A stretch of 64,000 nt of DNA, from the NCBI RefSeq assembly GCF_015158295.1, contig NZ_JACDXV010000004.1:186001-250000 (forward strand). The letters run 5' to 3'. Source of the DNA: Devosia faecipullorum (GTDB taxonomy: Bacteria > Pseudomonadota > Alphaproteobacteria > Rhizobiales > Devosiaceae). Made by a program: the position numbers and the translations under genes. A model generated the notes under the pieces. The model searched no databases, had not been told where the DNA came from, and saw nothing but the letters and a program-made list of their open reading frames with translations. Below, one piece after another: positions 47,242 to 55,405 of the stretch (its first letter is position 1; the number at the start of each line of letters is the position of its first letter).

Positions 47242-47278
47242 CCCAAACCGTTTCCTGTAAAAGTGGGAACGGTTTGGG
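47242..47278. repeat. Palindromic element inside the putA remnant region
   Basis: CCCAAACCGTT (47242-47252) is inverted as AACGGTTTGGG (47268-47278), with TCCTGTAAAAGTGGG between. The AAAAGTGGGAACGG core resembles the element at 41861-41965. Confidence 0.7.
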
Positions 47279-47319
47279 GTTCGGAAACGCGACATTTCGG
47301 ATGATTTAAAGCGCGGCGG

Positions 47320-47607
47320 CCATCGGGAAGGCATTGCCGCCTGCGCCTGGCATCCGGCCGGCTCGGCCATGGCCCATTCCTCGACGATATCTTTGGAGTC
47401 AGGCCCCAGGCAGAACAGCGTGTCGCGCGGCAGGGTTTGGAGGCAAGCCAAAGGCTGGCTACCCACCACGGTACCAAACTGATTGCGGTTCACATAAATA
47501 TTACCAGCGTGCACCTCGACCGCGAGGCACTTCACCCGCGCAGAATTACGGGTATGCATGCCAATGATTCGGGACGCCACCGTCTCCCGCAAATAATGGA
47601 TGCGCAA
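47320..47607 (-). pseudogene. putA: Remnant of putA (proline dehydrogenase / P5C dehydrogenase), 3' part
   Basis: Translation gives G-M-H-T-R, then V-H-A-G-N-I-Y-V-N-R-N-Q-F-G-T-V-V-G-S-Q-P, the near-invariant late motif of the PutA aldehyde dehydrogenase domain. The usual F-G-G-E-G-L-S-G-T-G-P-K-A-G-G that should follow is missing; after a short odd stretch comes L-P-R-D-T-L-F-C-L-G-P-D, which resembles the PutA C-terminal region. So at least one internal deletion has joined distant parts. More than a thousand N-terminal residues are absent. Not expected to be functional. Confidence 0.78.
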
Positions 47608-47633
47608 CGTCCAGCAACGCTGGCCTGCCGCAT

Positions 47634-47887
47634 ATCACCTTAGTCGAGGCCAGGCTCAACGACACCCGCAAGGCCGCGCTCGAAGCCTTCGATAAGGCGG
47701 CCCATGCCCTTCCTGAGGTCGAACAGGCCCATATGATCGCCTCGAACTACAATTATCTGCTCAGGTGCGCCGCAAGGACTTCGCCGCCTATCGGGAAGTG
47801 CTGGGCGAGATAATCTCCGCCCGGCCCCATGTCGCCGATACTTCGCCCCATGTATCGATGGAGGCAGTCAAGGACGACGAAGAGTGA
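47634..47887 (+). pseudogene. Remnant of an Lrp/AsnC-type regulator (putR-like), 3' part with frameshift
   Basis: Reads I-T-L-V-E-A-R-L-N-D-T-R-K-A-A, A-H-A-L-P-E-V-E-Q-A-H-M-I and N-Y-N-Y-L-L, the ligand-binding (RAM) domain of an Lrp-type regulator. Near 47763 a one-base shift is needed to continue into V-R-R-K-D-F-A-A-Y-R-E-V-L and the terminal S-M-E-A-V-K. The N-terminal helix-turn-helix is missing. PutR-type Lrp regulators are normally divergent from putA, which fits its orientation here. Confidence 0.75.
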
Positions 47888-47900
47888 TAGGACGAGCCCC

Positions 47901-48626
47901 ATGAAGACCATTCTTGTCGTCGGCATCGGCACCGGCAGCCCCGAACACCTGACCCTCGCTGCGATCACGGCGCTCAATCGCGCCAACGTGCTATTCGTTC
48001 CCGACAAGGGCGCAGGCAAGGCCGACCTGGCCGACATTCGGCGCACCATCATTTCCCGCGTCGTCACCGGCGCGCCCCGCCAGATCGGTTATGAGGTGCC
48101 CCGGCGTGACGCGGCCAATCCCGATTATGGGCAGGGCGTGGACCATTGGCATGAGGCACTGGGCGAGATTTTTAGCCAGCTCATCGCCGAAATTCCCGAC
48201 AATGGATGCGGTGCATTCCTCGTCTGGGGGGATCCGGGCCTCTATGATTCCACCCTCAGGATTCTCGAACGTGTCTCAGTCCCGATCATGGTGGAAGTCA
48301 TTCCGGGCATTACCGCGATCCAGGCCTTGACTGCCGCCCATGGCATCACGCTCAATCGCATTGGCCAGCCGGTTCTGATCACCACCGGACGCCAGCTCGG
48401 CCCTGTTGAAACCGATAGCGTGGTCATGCTCGACGGACGCCTGGCCTTCCGCGACGCCGATCCAGACCTCGAAATCTTCTGGGGCGCCTTTCTCGGCACG
48501 CCAGACCAGATTCTCATTTCCGGCAGGCTGGGAGATGTGGCCGAGGAGATCGTCGCCGCCCGACAGGCTGCACGCGCGCATCATGGCTGGATCATGGATA
48601 TTTATCTGCTGCGCGAGGCGCAGTAG
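47901..48626 (+). CDS. cobF: Precorrin-6A synthase (deacetylating)
   Basis: Methylates C-1 of precorrin-5 with loss of acetate in the aerobic cobalamin pathway. The 241-residue SAM methyltransferase has V-V-G-I-G-T-G-S-P-E-H-L-T as its SAM-binding start, L-V-W-G-D-P-G-L-Y-D-S-T, E-V-I-P-G-I-T-A-I-Q and the closing W-G-A-F-L-G-T-P typical of CobF. CobF occurs only in the oxygen-dependent route. The ATG at 47901 has AGGACGAG upstream. It is the first gene of the cob run, directly after the putR remnant, so its promoter may lie in that decayed region. Confidence 0.93.
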   Translation: MKTILVVGIGTGSPEHLTLAAITALNRANVLFVPDKGAGKADLADIRRTIISRVVTGAPRQIGYEVPRRDAANPDYGQGVDHWHEALGEIFSQLIAEIPDNGCGAFLVWGDPGLYDSTLRILERVSVPIMVEVIPGITAIQALTAAHGITLNRIGQPVLITTGRQLGPVETDSVVMLDGRLAFRDADPDLEIFWGAFLGTPDQILISGRLGDVAEEIVAARQAARAHHGWIMDIYLLREAQ

Positions 48627-48658
48627 TGCGCGGCGGACGGGCCTGCTAAACCACGATT

Positions 48659-49855
48659 ATGGATTTGACCACAGTCATAGCGCCAAGCCGCCGCGGCGCC
48701 TGCCCCACGCTCGACACGCCGATGCTGACCGGTGACGGTCTGCTCGCCCGTTTGCGGATTTCGGGCAATCGGCTAAGCCCGGAGCACCTGACCTTGCTCG
48801 CCAATCTGGCGCTCGTCCATGGCAATGGGCTTGTCGAAGTCTCGGCGCGTGGCAATTTGCAGGTACGCGGTCTGTCGCCGTCCAGTGCGCCGCTTTTTGA
48901 GGACGCAGTCTCGGCAATTTTTGATCTCGAGACCGGTCTGGTCATCGACATATCGCCGCTGTCCGGTGAAGACCCGATGGAGAAAGCCGATTCCCGACCG
49001 CTCGCCGAAGCTATCCGCACCGGGGCCATGGCAATGCATGGAAAACTCGGACCCAAGGTCAGCGTCGTCGTGGACAGCGCCGGTCAAATTTCTCTCGCCA
49101 GCCTCAAGGCCGATATTCGCCTCGTCGCACTTGATGCTGCGCACTGGGCCGTTCATTTCGGCGACGGCAAGCCGCAGGTCATGGACGCGGAAGGGGCCAT
49201 TTCTGCCACTCTCGCAATGCTCGGTGCGCTGGCTGCCTTTGGTGCCGATGCGCGCGCGACGGACCTTTTCCCGGTGACAAACGCATCCCCCATCAGCACA
49301 CACCACGGGGCAATTCCCCCCTTGTCGAAAAGGCCGGAAGAAGGGGGCGTCACGATGCAGCTCACGAGCGGTCACACCACTGCCATCGCCCTGCCCTTCG
49401 GCCAGATGCATGGCGAGGCATTGATCGTCCTCGCCGACGGAGCCCGCACCGCCGGTCTTGGCAATATCCGCCTCGCGCCCGGCAACAGGCTGCTGTTTGA
49501 TGGCGCTTCGCCTTCACTCGTCGCGCAGGCCGCCGCGCTTGGCTTCATCGTCGCATCCGACGATGCCCGCCTGCGGATCAGCGCCTGTATCGGCAGTGAC
49601 GGCTGCGCCTCCGGCAATATTGCCGCCCGCCGGTTGGCCGAATTGCTGGCCAGCCATGTTCAGCCTGGCACGCATCTGCACGTCTCGGGCTGCGCCAAGG
49701 GCTGCGCCCATCCGCGCGCGACGGATGTGACCCTTGTTGGCCGCGCCGATGGGATTGGCCTTGTCATCAATGGCCGCGCGGGCGATACGCCTAGTGAAAT
49801 TCTGGATGAGGCCGGACTCATCCCCGCTGTCGCCGCCCGGCAGGAAGCTCGATGA
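48659..49855 (+). CDS. cobG: Precorrin-3B synthase
   Basis: An iron-sulfur monooxygenase of 398 residues related to sulfite/nitrite reductases. It hydroxylates precorrin-3A and forms the gamma-lactone, the oxygen-requiring step. The siroheme-reductase-like cluster motif is C-I-G-S-D-G-C (about residues 310-316) and S-G-C-A-K-G-C-A-H-P (about 344-353). The start R-R-G-A-C-P-T-L is typical. It overlaps cobH by 4 bases. Confidence 0.94.
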   Translation: MDLTTVIAPSRRGACPTLDTPMLTGDGLLARLRISGNRLSPEHLTLLANLALVHGNGLVEVSARGNLQVRGLSPSSAPLFEDAVSAIFDLETGLVIDISPLSGEDPMEKADSRPLAEAIRTGAMAMHGKLGPKVSVVVDSAGQISLASLKADIRLVALDAAHWAVHFGDGKPQVMDAEGAISATLAMLGALAAFGADARATDLFPVTNASPISTHHGAIPPLSKRPEEGGVTMQLTSGHTTAIALPFGQMHGEALIVLADGARTAGLGNIRLAPGNRLLFDGASPSLVAQAAALGFIVASDDARLRISACIGSDGCASGNIAARRLAELLASHVQPGTHLHVSGCAKGCAHPRATDVTLVGRADGIGLVINGRAGDTPSEILDEAGLIPAVAARQEAR

Positions 49856-50484
49856 CCCAATACGACTATATCAAGGATGGCGATGCCATCTATCGCCAGT
49901 CCTTCGCTATCATCCGCCAGGAGGCCGATCTCGTGGCCTTTTCAGAGGATGAAGCAGACCTCGCCGTGCGCATGATCCATGCCGCGGGTCTGGTCGAAGC
50001 GGCAGCGCATTTCGTCTTTGGCCCCGGTTTCGTTGCCGCGGCACGGGAGGCGCTGCGAGCCGGTGCGCCTATTCTCTGTGACGCGGAAATGGTAGCGCGC
50101 GGCATCACCGCCGCTCGGCTACCGGCGCAAAACAAAGTCATCTGTACGCTGCGCGACGAGCGTACTGCCGCCCTTGCCACTACAATCGGCAATACCCGCT
50201 CTGCGGCGGCGCTGCATCTCTGGGACGAGCATTTGGAGGGCGCTGTCGTGGCCATCGGCAATGCGCCCACGGCCCTGTTTCACCTGCTTGAAATGCTGCG
50301 CGACGGTGCAGCGAAACCGGCCGCCATCATCGGCATGCCGGTCGGCTTTGTCGGCGCCGCCGAATCCAAGCAGGCTCTGGCCGAACACTCCTATGGCGTG
50401 CCCTATGCCATCGTGCGCGGCCGCCTGGGCGGCAGCGCTATGACCTCAGCCTGCGTCAACGCTCTGGCGAGGTCAGGCCTGTGA
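49852..50484 (+). CDS. cobH: Precorrin-8X methylmutase
   Basis: Moves the C-11 methyl to C-12 to give hydrogenobyrinate. The 210-residue protein has the family order: S-F-A-I-I-R-Q-E-A near residue 20, R-M-I-H-A-A-G with the catalytic His, I-L-C-D-A-E-M-V-A-R-G-I, the I-G-N-A-P-T-A-L motif and I-G-M-P-V-G-F-V-G-A-A-E-S-K near the C-terminus. ATGA overlap with cobG and GTGA overlap with cobI. Confidence 0.96.
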   Translation: MTQYDYIKDGDAIYRQSFAIIRQEADLVAFSEDEADLAVRMIHAAGLVEAAAHFVFGPGFVAAAREALRAGAPILCDAEMVARGITAARLPAQNKVICTLRDERTAALATTIGNTRSAAALHLWDEHLEGAVVAIGNAPTALFHLLEMLRDGAAKPAAIIGMPVGFVGAAESKQALAEHSYGVPYAIVRGRLGGSAMTSACVNALARSGL

Positions 50485-51206
50485 CCGGGAAACTTTTCGG
50501 CGTCGGCACCGGCCCCGGTGACCCAGACCTTTTGACTCTCAAGGCGGCGCGCACCATCGAGAATGCCGATGTTGTGGCCTTTTTCGCCAAGCGCGGCAAT
50601 CCCAGCAATGCTCGCTCTATTGCCAGTGCGCATTTTCGCCCCGGCCAGATCGAGGAAGCGCTGGACTATCCGGTGACCATCGAAATTCACCGTCATGACG
50701 ACGCATACAAATCCCGTATTCAGGACTTTTACGGGGAAGCAGCGACGCGGCTTGCCACCCATCTCGATCAGGGACGCCAGGTTGCCGTGCTCAGCGAAGG
50801 CGATCCGCTGTTTTACGGCAGCTATATGCACCTGCATGTGCGCCTCGCCCCGCATTACGACACGGAAGTGATCCCCGGCATCACCGCCATGTCCGGCTCC
50901 TGGTCCGCCGCCGGATTGCCGCTGGTGCAGGGCGACGACGTTCTCACCATCCTGCCGGGCACGCTGGATCAGGCCGATTTGGCCCGGCGTCTTTCCGCTA
51001 CCGAGGGGGCGGTGATCATGAAGCTCGGGCGCAACCTGCCCAAGGTGCGCGCGGCCCTGGCCGAAACGGGGCGGCTGGCGAGCGCCGTTTATGTCGAACG
51101 CGGCACCATGGCGAATGGCTTGTCCATGAAGCTCACGGACAAGCATGACGATGGCGCTCCCTATTTTTCGCTGATCCTTGTTCCCGGCTGGAGCGCGCGC
51201 CCATGA
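50481..51206 (+). CDS. cobI: Precorrin-2 C20-methyltransferase
   Basis: A 241-residue SAM methyltransferase with G-V-G-T-G-P-G-D-P-D-L-L-T-L-K at the N-terminus, the L-S-E-G-D-P-L-F-Y-G-S-Y motif that distinguishes CobI/CbiL, and V-I-P-G-I-T-A-M-S-G. The start codon is GTG at 50481-50483, overlapping the cobH stop. Cobalt-free precorrin-2 is the expected substrate in the aerobic route. Confidence 0.95.
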   Translation: MTGKLFGVGTGPGDPDLLTLKAARTIENADVVAFFAKRGNPSNARSIASAHFRPGQIEEALDYPVTIEIHRHDDAYKSRIQDFYGEAATRLATHLDQGRQVAVLSEGDPLFYGSYMHLHVRLAPHYDTEVIPGITAMSGSWSAAGLPLVQGDDVLTILPGTLDQADLARRLSATEGAVIMKLGRNLPKVRAALAETGRLASAVYVERGTMANGLSMKLTDKHDDGAPYFSLILVPGWSARP

Positions 51207-51958
51207 GCGGTTCTCTGACCATAGTGGGCACCGGCCCCGGCAATCCCGGCCAGACCACGCCGGAAACCCTCGAAGCCATAGCTGCGGCGGAGCTGTTTTT
51301 CGGCTACGGCCCCTATCTCGACCGGCTGAAGCTTGGCCCCGGTCAATCGCGCGTCGCCTCCGACAATCGCGAGGAAATCGACCGCGCCCGATCGGCGCTG
51401 AATGCGGCGGTGCGCGGGGCCAAGGTCTGCGTCGTCTCGGGAGGCGATCCCGGTGTCTTCGCCATGGCTGCCGCCATTTGCGAGGCTATCGAGACAGGCC
51501 CCGAAACCTGGCGCCGCCTCGAGATCAAGGTTCTGCCCGGTGTCACCGCCATGCTTGCCGTGGCCGCCCGCGCCGGAGCGCCTTTGGGCCATGATTTCTG
51601 CGCCATATCCCTGTCGGATAATCTGAAGCCCTGGGAATTGATCGAGCGGCGGCTGCGCGCCGTGGCCGAGGCCGGCCTGGTGATCGCGCTCTACAATCCC
51701 ATTTCCAGGGCCCGGCCCTGGCAGCTTGCCACCGCGTTCAAGATCCTGCGCGAAGTTCTGCCGATCACCACTCCGGTCATTTTCGGCCGCGCCGTGGGCC
51801 GCGCCGACGAAAACTTCGTCGTTATCCCCTTGGCGGAGGCTGACCAACAGCAGGCCGACATGGCCACCTGCGTCATCATCGGCTCGGCGGAAACCCGCAT
51901 AATCGAACGACCCGGCCTGGACCCGCTGGTCTATTCGCCGCGAAGTGCGGGGATCTGA
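51203..51958 (+). CDS. cobJ: Precorrin-3B C17-methyltransferase
   Basis: Contracts the corrin ring while methylating C-17. The 251-residue protein shows I-V-G-T-G-P-G-N-P-G-Q-T-T-P-E, G-Y-G-P-Y-L-D-R, V-S-G-G-D-P-G-V-F-A-M-A, the G-H-D-F-C-A-I-S-L-S-D motif specific to CobJ/CbiH, and I-A-L-Y-N-P-I-S-R-A-R-P. It overlaps cobI by ATGA. Its stop (TGATG) overlaps the start of a 28-codon mini-ORF where cobK would be expected. Confidence 0.95.
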   Translation: MSGSLTIVGTGPGNPGQTTPETLEAIAAAELFFGYGPYLDRLKLGPGQSRVASDNREEIDRARSALNAAVRGAKVCVVSGGDPGVFAMAAAICEAIETGPETWRRLEIKVLPGVTAMLAVAARAGAPLGHDFCAISLSDNLKPWELIERRLRAVAEAGLVIALYNPISRARPWQLATAFKILREVLPITTPVIFGRAVGRADENFVVIPLAEADQQQADMATCVIIGSAETRIIERPGLDPLVYSPRSAGI

Positions 51959-52044
51959 TGAAAAATCCCATTCTCACTCTATGCGGATGCAGCTGTGGCA
52001 ACCTCGCCCCTCTCGGGGTCGTATCGAGGTTGTCGCATGACTGA
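51958..52044 (+). CDS. Mini-ORF bridging cobJ and cobL
   Basis: A 28-residue frame. Its ATG overlaps the cobJ stop (TGATG) and its TGA overlaps the cobL start (ATGACTGA). The product has a cysteine-rich centre L-C-G-C-S-C-G-N. No family is recognisable. It sits exactly where cobK is found in other cob operons. It may be a coupling leader or the scar of a cobK deletion. Whether it is translated is unknown. Confidence 0.35.
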   Translation: MKNPILTLCGCSCGNLAPLGVVSRLSHD

Positions 52045-53248
52045 GCCCTGGCTCACTATTGTCGGCATCGGCGAGGACGGACTTTCCGGGCTGTCCCCCA
52101 ATGCCTGTGCCGCCATCGCCAATGCTGAAATCGTCTTTGGCGGCGCGCGCCATCTCGATCTGGCCGCCGCAGCTATCAACGGCGCCCCCCGCCAATGGCT
52201 TTCGCCCTTCTCCCAATCCATAGACGCAGTTCTCGCCGAAAAAGGCCGCGCGGTCTGCGTGCTCGCCTCCGGCGACCCGTTCCATTATGGGATCGGGGCC
52301 AGTCTGTCCCGCCATGTCGATCCGGCAGAGATGCGCACCATTCCCCATTCGTCGGCCTTCAGCCTGGCCGCCGCAAGGCTCGGCTGGCCCCTGCAGGAGG
52401 TGGCTTCGCTGTCGCTGCATGGCCGCCCCATCGACCTCATTCGCCCGCATCTGCAGGAAGCGAACCGTATTCTGGCACTGACCTCCGACGAACATGGTCC
52501 CGAAGCTCTCGCCCGATTGCTTACAGAATCCGGTTTCGGGCGATCCATTGTCACAGTGATGGAGGCGCTTGGCGGGCCCAACGAGACGATACGCTCGCAG
52601 ATCGCCGAGCTTTTTGCCCTCACCGATGTCAACCCGCTCAATCTCTGCGCCATAAGCGTCATGCCCCTGCCCGGTGCACGGGTGCTGCCAATGACGCCGG
52701 GGCTGGACGACAAGCTGTTCGAGCATGACGGGCAGATTACCAAGCGCGACATTCGTGCCCTCACCCTTGCTGCCCTTGCGCCGCGCCGGCATGAAATTCT
52801 CTGGGACATCGGGGCGGGCTCCGGTTCCATCGGCATCGAATGGATGTTGGCCGATCCCAGCCTGCACGCCATAGCCATCGAACCGAATCCCGAGCGCGCC
52901 GCTCGCATCCGGCGCAACGCCGCAGCTTTCGGCGTCCCCGGCCTGACCCTGATCGAGGGGCAGGCGCCGTACGCCCTGACTACCCTCATGCCTCCGCATG
53001 CCATTTTCGTGGGCGGCGGCGGGTCCGATCCCGGCGTCATGGAGGCAGCAATTGCCGCTTTGCGCCCCGGCGGGCGCCTCGTCGCCAATGCGGTGACCCT
53101 CGAAATGGAGCAGGTTCTTGTTGCCCGCCATGCGACCCATGGCGGTGAGCTAGTGCGCCTTTCCCTCGCCCAGGCCGAGCCGCTCGGCAGCATGAAAGGC
53201 TGGCGCCCGTCCATGCCGATCACCCAATGGCGGTGGACGAAGGGATGA
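52037..53248 (+). CDS. cobL: Precorrin-6Y C5,15-methyltransferase (decarboxylating)
   Basis: A 403-residue fusion. The N-terminal CbiE-like domain (I-V-G-I-G-E-D-G-L-S-G-L-S, then G-G-A-R-H-L) methylates C-5/C-15; the C-terminal CbiT-like domain (W-D-I-G-A-G-S-G-S-I-G-I-E-W, F-V-G-G-G-G) removes the C-12 acetate carboxyl. The ATG at 52037 is preferred over the in-frame 51995. It needs the product of CobK, absent here. Its stop overlaps a second mini-ORF. Confidence 0.95.
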   Translation: MTEPWLTIVGIGEDGLSGLSPNACAAIANAEIVFGGARHLDLAAAAINGAPRQWLSPFSQSIDAVLAEKGRAVCVLASGDPFHYGIGASLSRHVDPAEMRTIPHSSAFSLAAARLGWPLQEVASLSLHGRPIDLIRPHLQEANRILALTSDEHGPEALARLLTESGFGRSIVTVMEALGGPNETIRSQIAELFALTDVNPLNLCAISVMPLPGARVLPMTPGLDDKLFEHDGQITKRDIRALTLAALAPRRHEILWDIGAGSGSIGIEWMLADPSLHAIAIEPNPERAARIRRNAAAFGVPGLTLIEGQAPYALTTLMPPHAIFVGGGGSDPGVMEAAIAALRPGGRLVANAVTLEMEQVLVARHATHGGELVRLSLAQAEPLGSMKGWRPSMPITQWRWTKG

Positions 53249-53424
53249 TTGAGCCTGTTGGCATTCTCTCCGCTCCTTCTATCCCACGGGGGACGCGGGC
53301 GGGAATAGGTTCCGGGGATCGGTGCCGGCCAGGGTCGGCGACCCTGGGGGAAACACGCGCTCCTCGTCGGGGCAACAATGCGCATTGCTTTGGCCGTGGC
53401 CGCGCGGCAGGAATCGAAACATGA
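53245..53424 (+). CDS. Mini-ORF bridging cobL and cobM
   Basis: A 59-residue frame whose ATG overlaps the cobL stop (ATGA, 53245-53248) and whose TGA overlaps the cobM start (ATGA, 53421-53424). The product is Gly/Arg-rich with two cysteines (D-R-C-R, H-C-F) and no recognised family. The stretch [13 protein letters not shown] faintly recalls the start of CobE, so a degenerate cobE is one guess. Coupling at both ends argues that ribosomes traverse it. Confidence 0.4.
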   Translation: MIEPVGILSAPSIPRGTRAGIGSGDRCRPGSATLGETRAPRRGNNAHCFGRGRAAGIET

Positions 53425-54176
53425 CCGTTCATTTCATCGGCGCCGGCCCGGGCGCAGCCGATCTCATTACCGTACGTGGCCGTGATCTCCTGGCCAAATG
53501 CCCGGTCTGCCTTTACGCCGGGTCCATCGTTCCCAATGACATGCTCGCCTGGTGTGGGCCCGGCGCGCGTCTGGTCGACACGGCGCCAATGTCGCTGGAT
53601 GAGATCGAGGCCGAATATGTCCGCGCCCATGCGGCGGGCGAGGACGTGGCACGGCTCCATTCCGGCGATCTATCCGTCTGGAGCGCCGTGGCCGAACAGA
53701 TGCGCCGTCTCGACCGGTTGGGAATTCCCTATACGCTCACCCCTGGCGTTCCCGCTTTTGCCGCCGCCGCCGCCGCCATCGGACGGGAACTGACCATTCC
53801 GGCAGTCGCACAGAGCGTCGTCCTTACCCGCATTGGCGGCCGCGCCTCGCCCATGCCCGACGGCGAAACGCTGACGGGATTCGCCGCGACCGGAGCGACC
53901 CTGGCCATCCACCTCGCCATTCACGCGCTGGATGCTGTCGTCGCCGAGCTGCTCCCGGTCTATGGCGAGGATTGCCCGGTGATCATCGTCGCCCATGCGA
54001 GCCGCCCCAACGAAATGATCCTGCGCGGCACTCTGGCCGACATCACCGAAAAGTTCGCGGCCAGCCCCGTCGAGCGCACGGCGCTGATTTTTGTCGGCAA
54101 AGGCCTTGGCGCCAATGGTTTTCGCGAAAGCGCGCTGTACGATCCCGACTATCAACGTCGGTTCCGCGGGCGATAG
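53421..54176 (+). CDS. cobM: Precorrin-4 C11-methyltransferase
   Basis: A 251-residue SAM methyltransferase: [17 protein letters not shown] at the N-terminus, [31 protein letters not shown] and the R-P-N-E-M-I motif, all typical of CobM/CbiF. The ATG at 53421 lies inside the stop of the upstream mini-ORF. It is the last cob gene before a LacI gene. Confidence 0.95.
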   Translation: MTVHFIGAGPGAADLITVRGRDLLAKCPVCLYAGSIVPNDMLAWCGPGARLVDTAPMSLDEIEAEYVRAHAAGEDVARLHSGDLSVWSAVAEQMRRLDRLGIPYTLTPGVPAFAAAAAAIGRELTIPAVAQSVVLTRIGGRASPMPDGETLTGFAATGATLAIHLAIHALDAVVAELLPVYGEDCPVIIVAHASRPNEMILRGTLADITEKFAASPVERTALIFVGKGLGANGFRESALYDPDYQRRFRGR

Positions 54177-54230
54177 CAGGCTTGCCGCCGGGACCGCTGT
54201 GATCCAAGATCGGCGAAACAGAGGATCATA

Positions 54231-55298
54231 TTGTCAGCCAAGACCGCCACACTGCTGGAAGTCGCCAAGCTGGCCGGGGTTTCCACGGCCACGGTCAATC
54301 GTGTGCTCAAGCAGCAGGGCTACATCTCCAAGGAAGCCCGCGAAAAGGTGCTGGCAGCGGTGGCCGCGACCAATTACCGGCCTAATGTCGTGGCGCGCAA
54401 CCTGCGTACCCAGCGCAGCCAGACCATCGGGCTCATGCTCACTGCGATTACCGTCAATCCCATCTTTGTCGGCGTGGCTCATGCGGTGGAAAAAGCGGCC
54501 ATTGCCGCAGGCTATCGTGTCGTCATTTTCAACCATGGCGGCAGCGAAAGTTATGAACGCCATGGGGTCGAAACCTTTATCGCCCAGCGTGTCGATGCGG
54601 TGCTGTTCTGTACCGCCGCCAGCCCCGCCAATATCGAAGTGCTTGAATCGGCTGGCATTCCGACCATCGAAATCGAGCGCTCGCTGACTCATTCGACCCG
54701 TTGCGTGCGCGTGAACAATTATGTCGGGGCCCGTGCCGCCATCGACCATCTGGTGAAACTCGGCCATCAGCGCATAGCCTTTGTCGGAGGAGACCCCGGC
54801 CTTTATCCGCAGGACGCGGCGCGGCGGCGATCGGTGGAGGACGACCGGCTGGACGCCTATCGCGACGGCATGGCCGCCCATGGCCTTGGCATCCATCCCG
54901 ACAATGTGCGGCTGGGGCAATATTACGATCTCGACAACGACATTTCCGGCGCGGAAGGGCGGGCTCATGCGACGGCTCTGCTGGCGCTGAAATCGCCGCC
55001 CACCGCGATCTTCGCCACCTGCGATATTCTGGCCATGGGCGTGATGCAGACACTCTACAAGGCTGGCAAGCGCGTGCCGCAAGATCTGTCGATCGTCGGT
55101 TTCGATGACACTCTGGCACCCTATCTGGCCCCACAATTGACCACCGTCGCCCAGCCGGTCGCGGCCCTTGGTCGCCACGGCTTCGAAATGGCGCTGGCCG
55201 CCATCGAAAATCGGCCCATGCTCAATGAAATCATTCTCGAAACGAGCCTGATCATTCGCCAATCAACAGGCCTCGCCCCCGCAACAGCGACAATTTGA
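54231..55298 (+). CDS. LacI-family transcriptional regulator
   Basis: A 355-residue repressor. Helix-turn-helix L-L-E-V-A-K-L-A-G-V-S-T-A-T-V-N-R, hinge V-V-A-R-N-L-R, sensor domain with R-I-A-F-V-G-G-D-P and I-V-G-F-D-D-T-L. The start is a TTG at 54231-54233 with GAGG six bases upstream. It lies upstream of and in the same direction as the sugar cassette and probably acts at the inverted repeats at 55313-55345. Confidence 0.92.
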   Translation: MSAKTATLLEVAKLAGVSTATVNRVLKQQGYISKEAREKVLAAVAATNYRPNVVARNLRTQRSQTIGLMLTAITVNPIFVGVAHAVEKAAIAAGYRVVIFNHGGSESYERHGVETFIAQRVDAVLFCTAASPANIEVLESAGIPTIEIERSLTHSTRCVRVNNYVGARAAIDHLVKLGHQRIAFVGGDPGLYPQDAARRRSVEDDRLDAYRDGMAAHGLGIHPDNVRLGQYYDLDNDISGAEGRAHATALLALKSPPTAIFATCDILAMGVMQTLYKAGKRVPQDLSIVGFDDTLAPYLAPQLTTVAQPVAALGRHGFEMALAAIENRPMLNEIILETSLIIRQSTGLAPATATI

Positions 55299-55312
55299 CA
55301 CGCCAGCCAACC

Positions 55313-55345
55313 ACATGTTAACCATTAAACATGTCAACGATGACA
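55313..55345. promoter_or_regulatory. Operator candidates upstream of the sugar cassette
   Basis: ACATGTT (55313-55319) inverted as AACATGT (55328-55334), overlapping TGTCA-ACGA-TGACA (55332-55345). They sit about 60-90 bases before the binding-protein ATG, in the only AT-rich stretch between LacI and the cassette. Confidence 0.6.
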
Positions 55346-55405
55346 TAAGCGCTTTTGGGGAGAAGCGTCACCCGTAATTGAGCGGGTTCATAGGGAGGAT
55401 TTATC

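Noticed and set aside
53249-53420. Possible cobalamin riboswitch in the cobL-cobM gap or elsewhere near cob
   Set aside because: I looked for the B12-box and the long conserved core. The GC-rich stretch has GGGAAT and GGTGCCGGCC words but not the ordered core, and the position inside an operon before cobM is unlikely.
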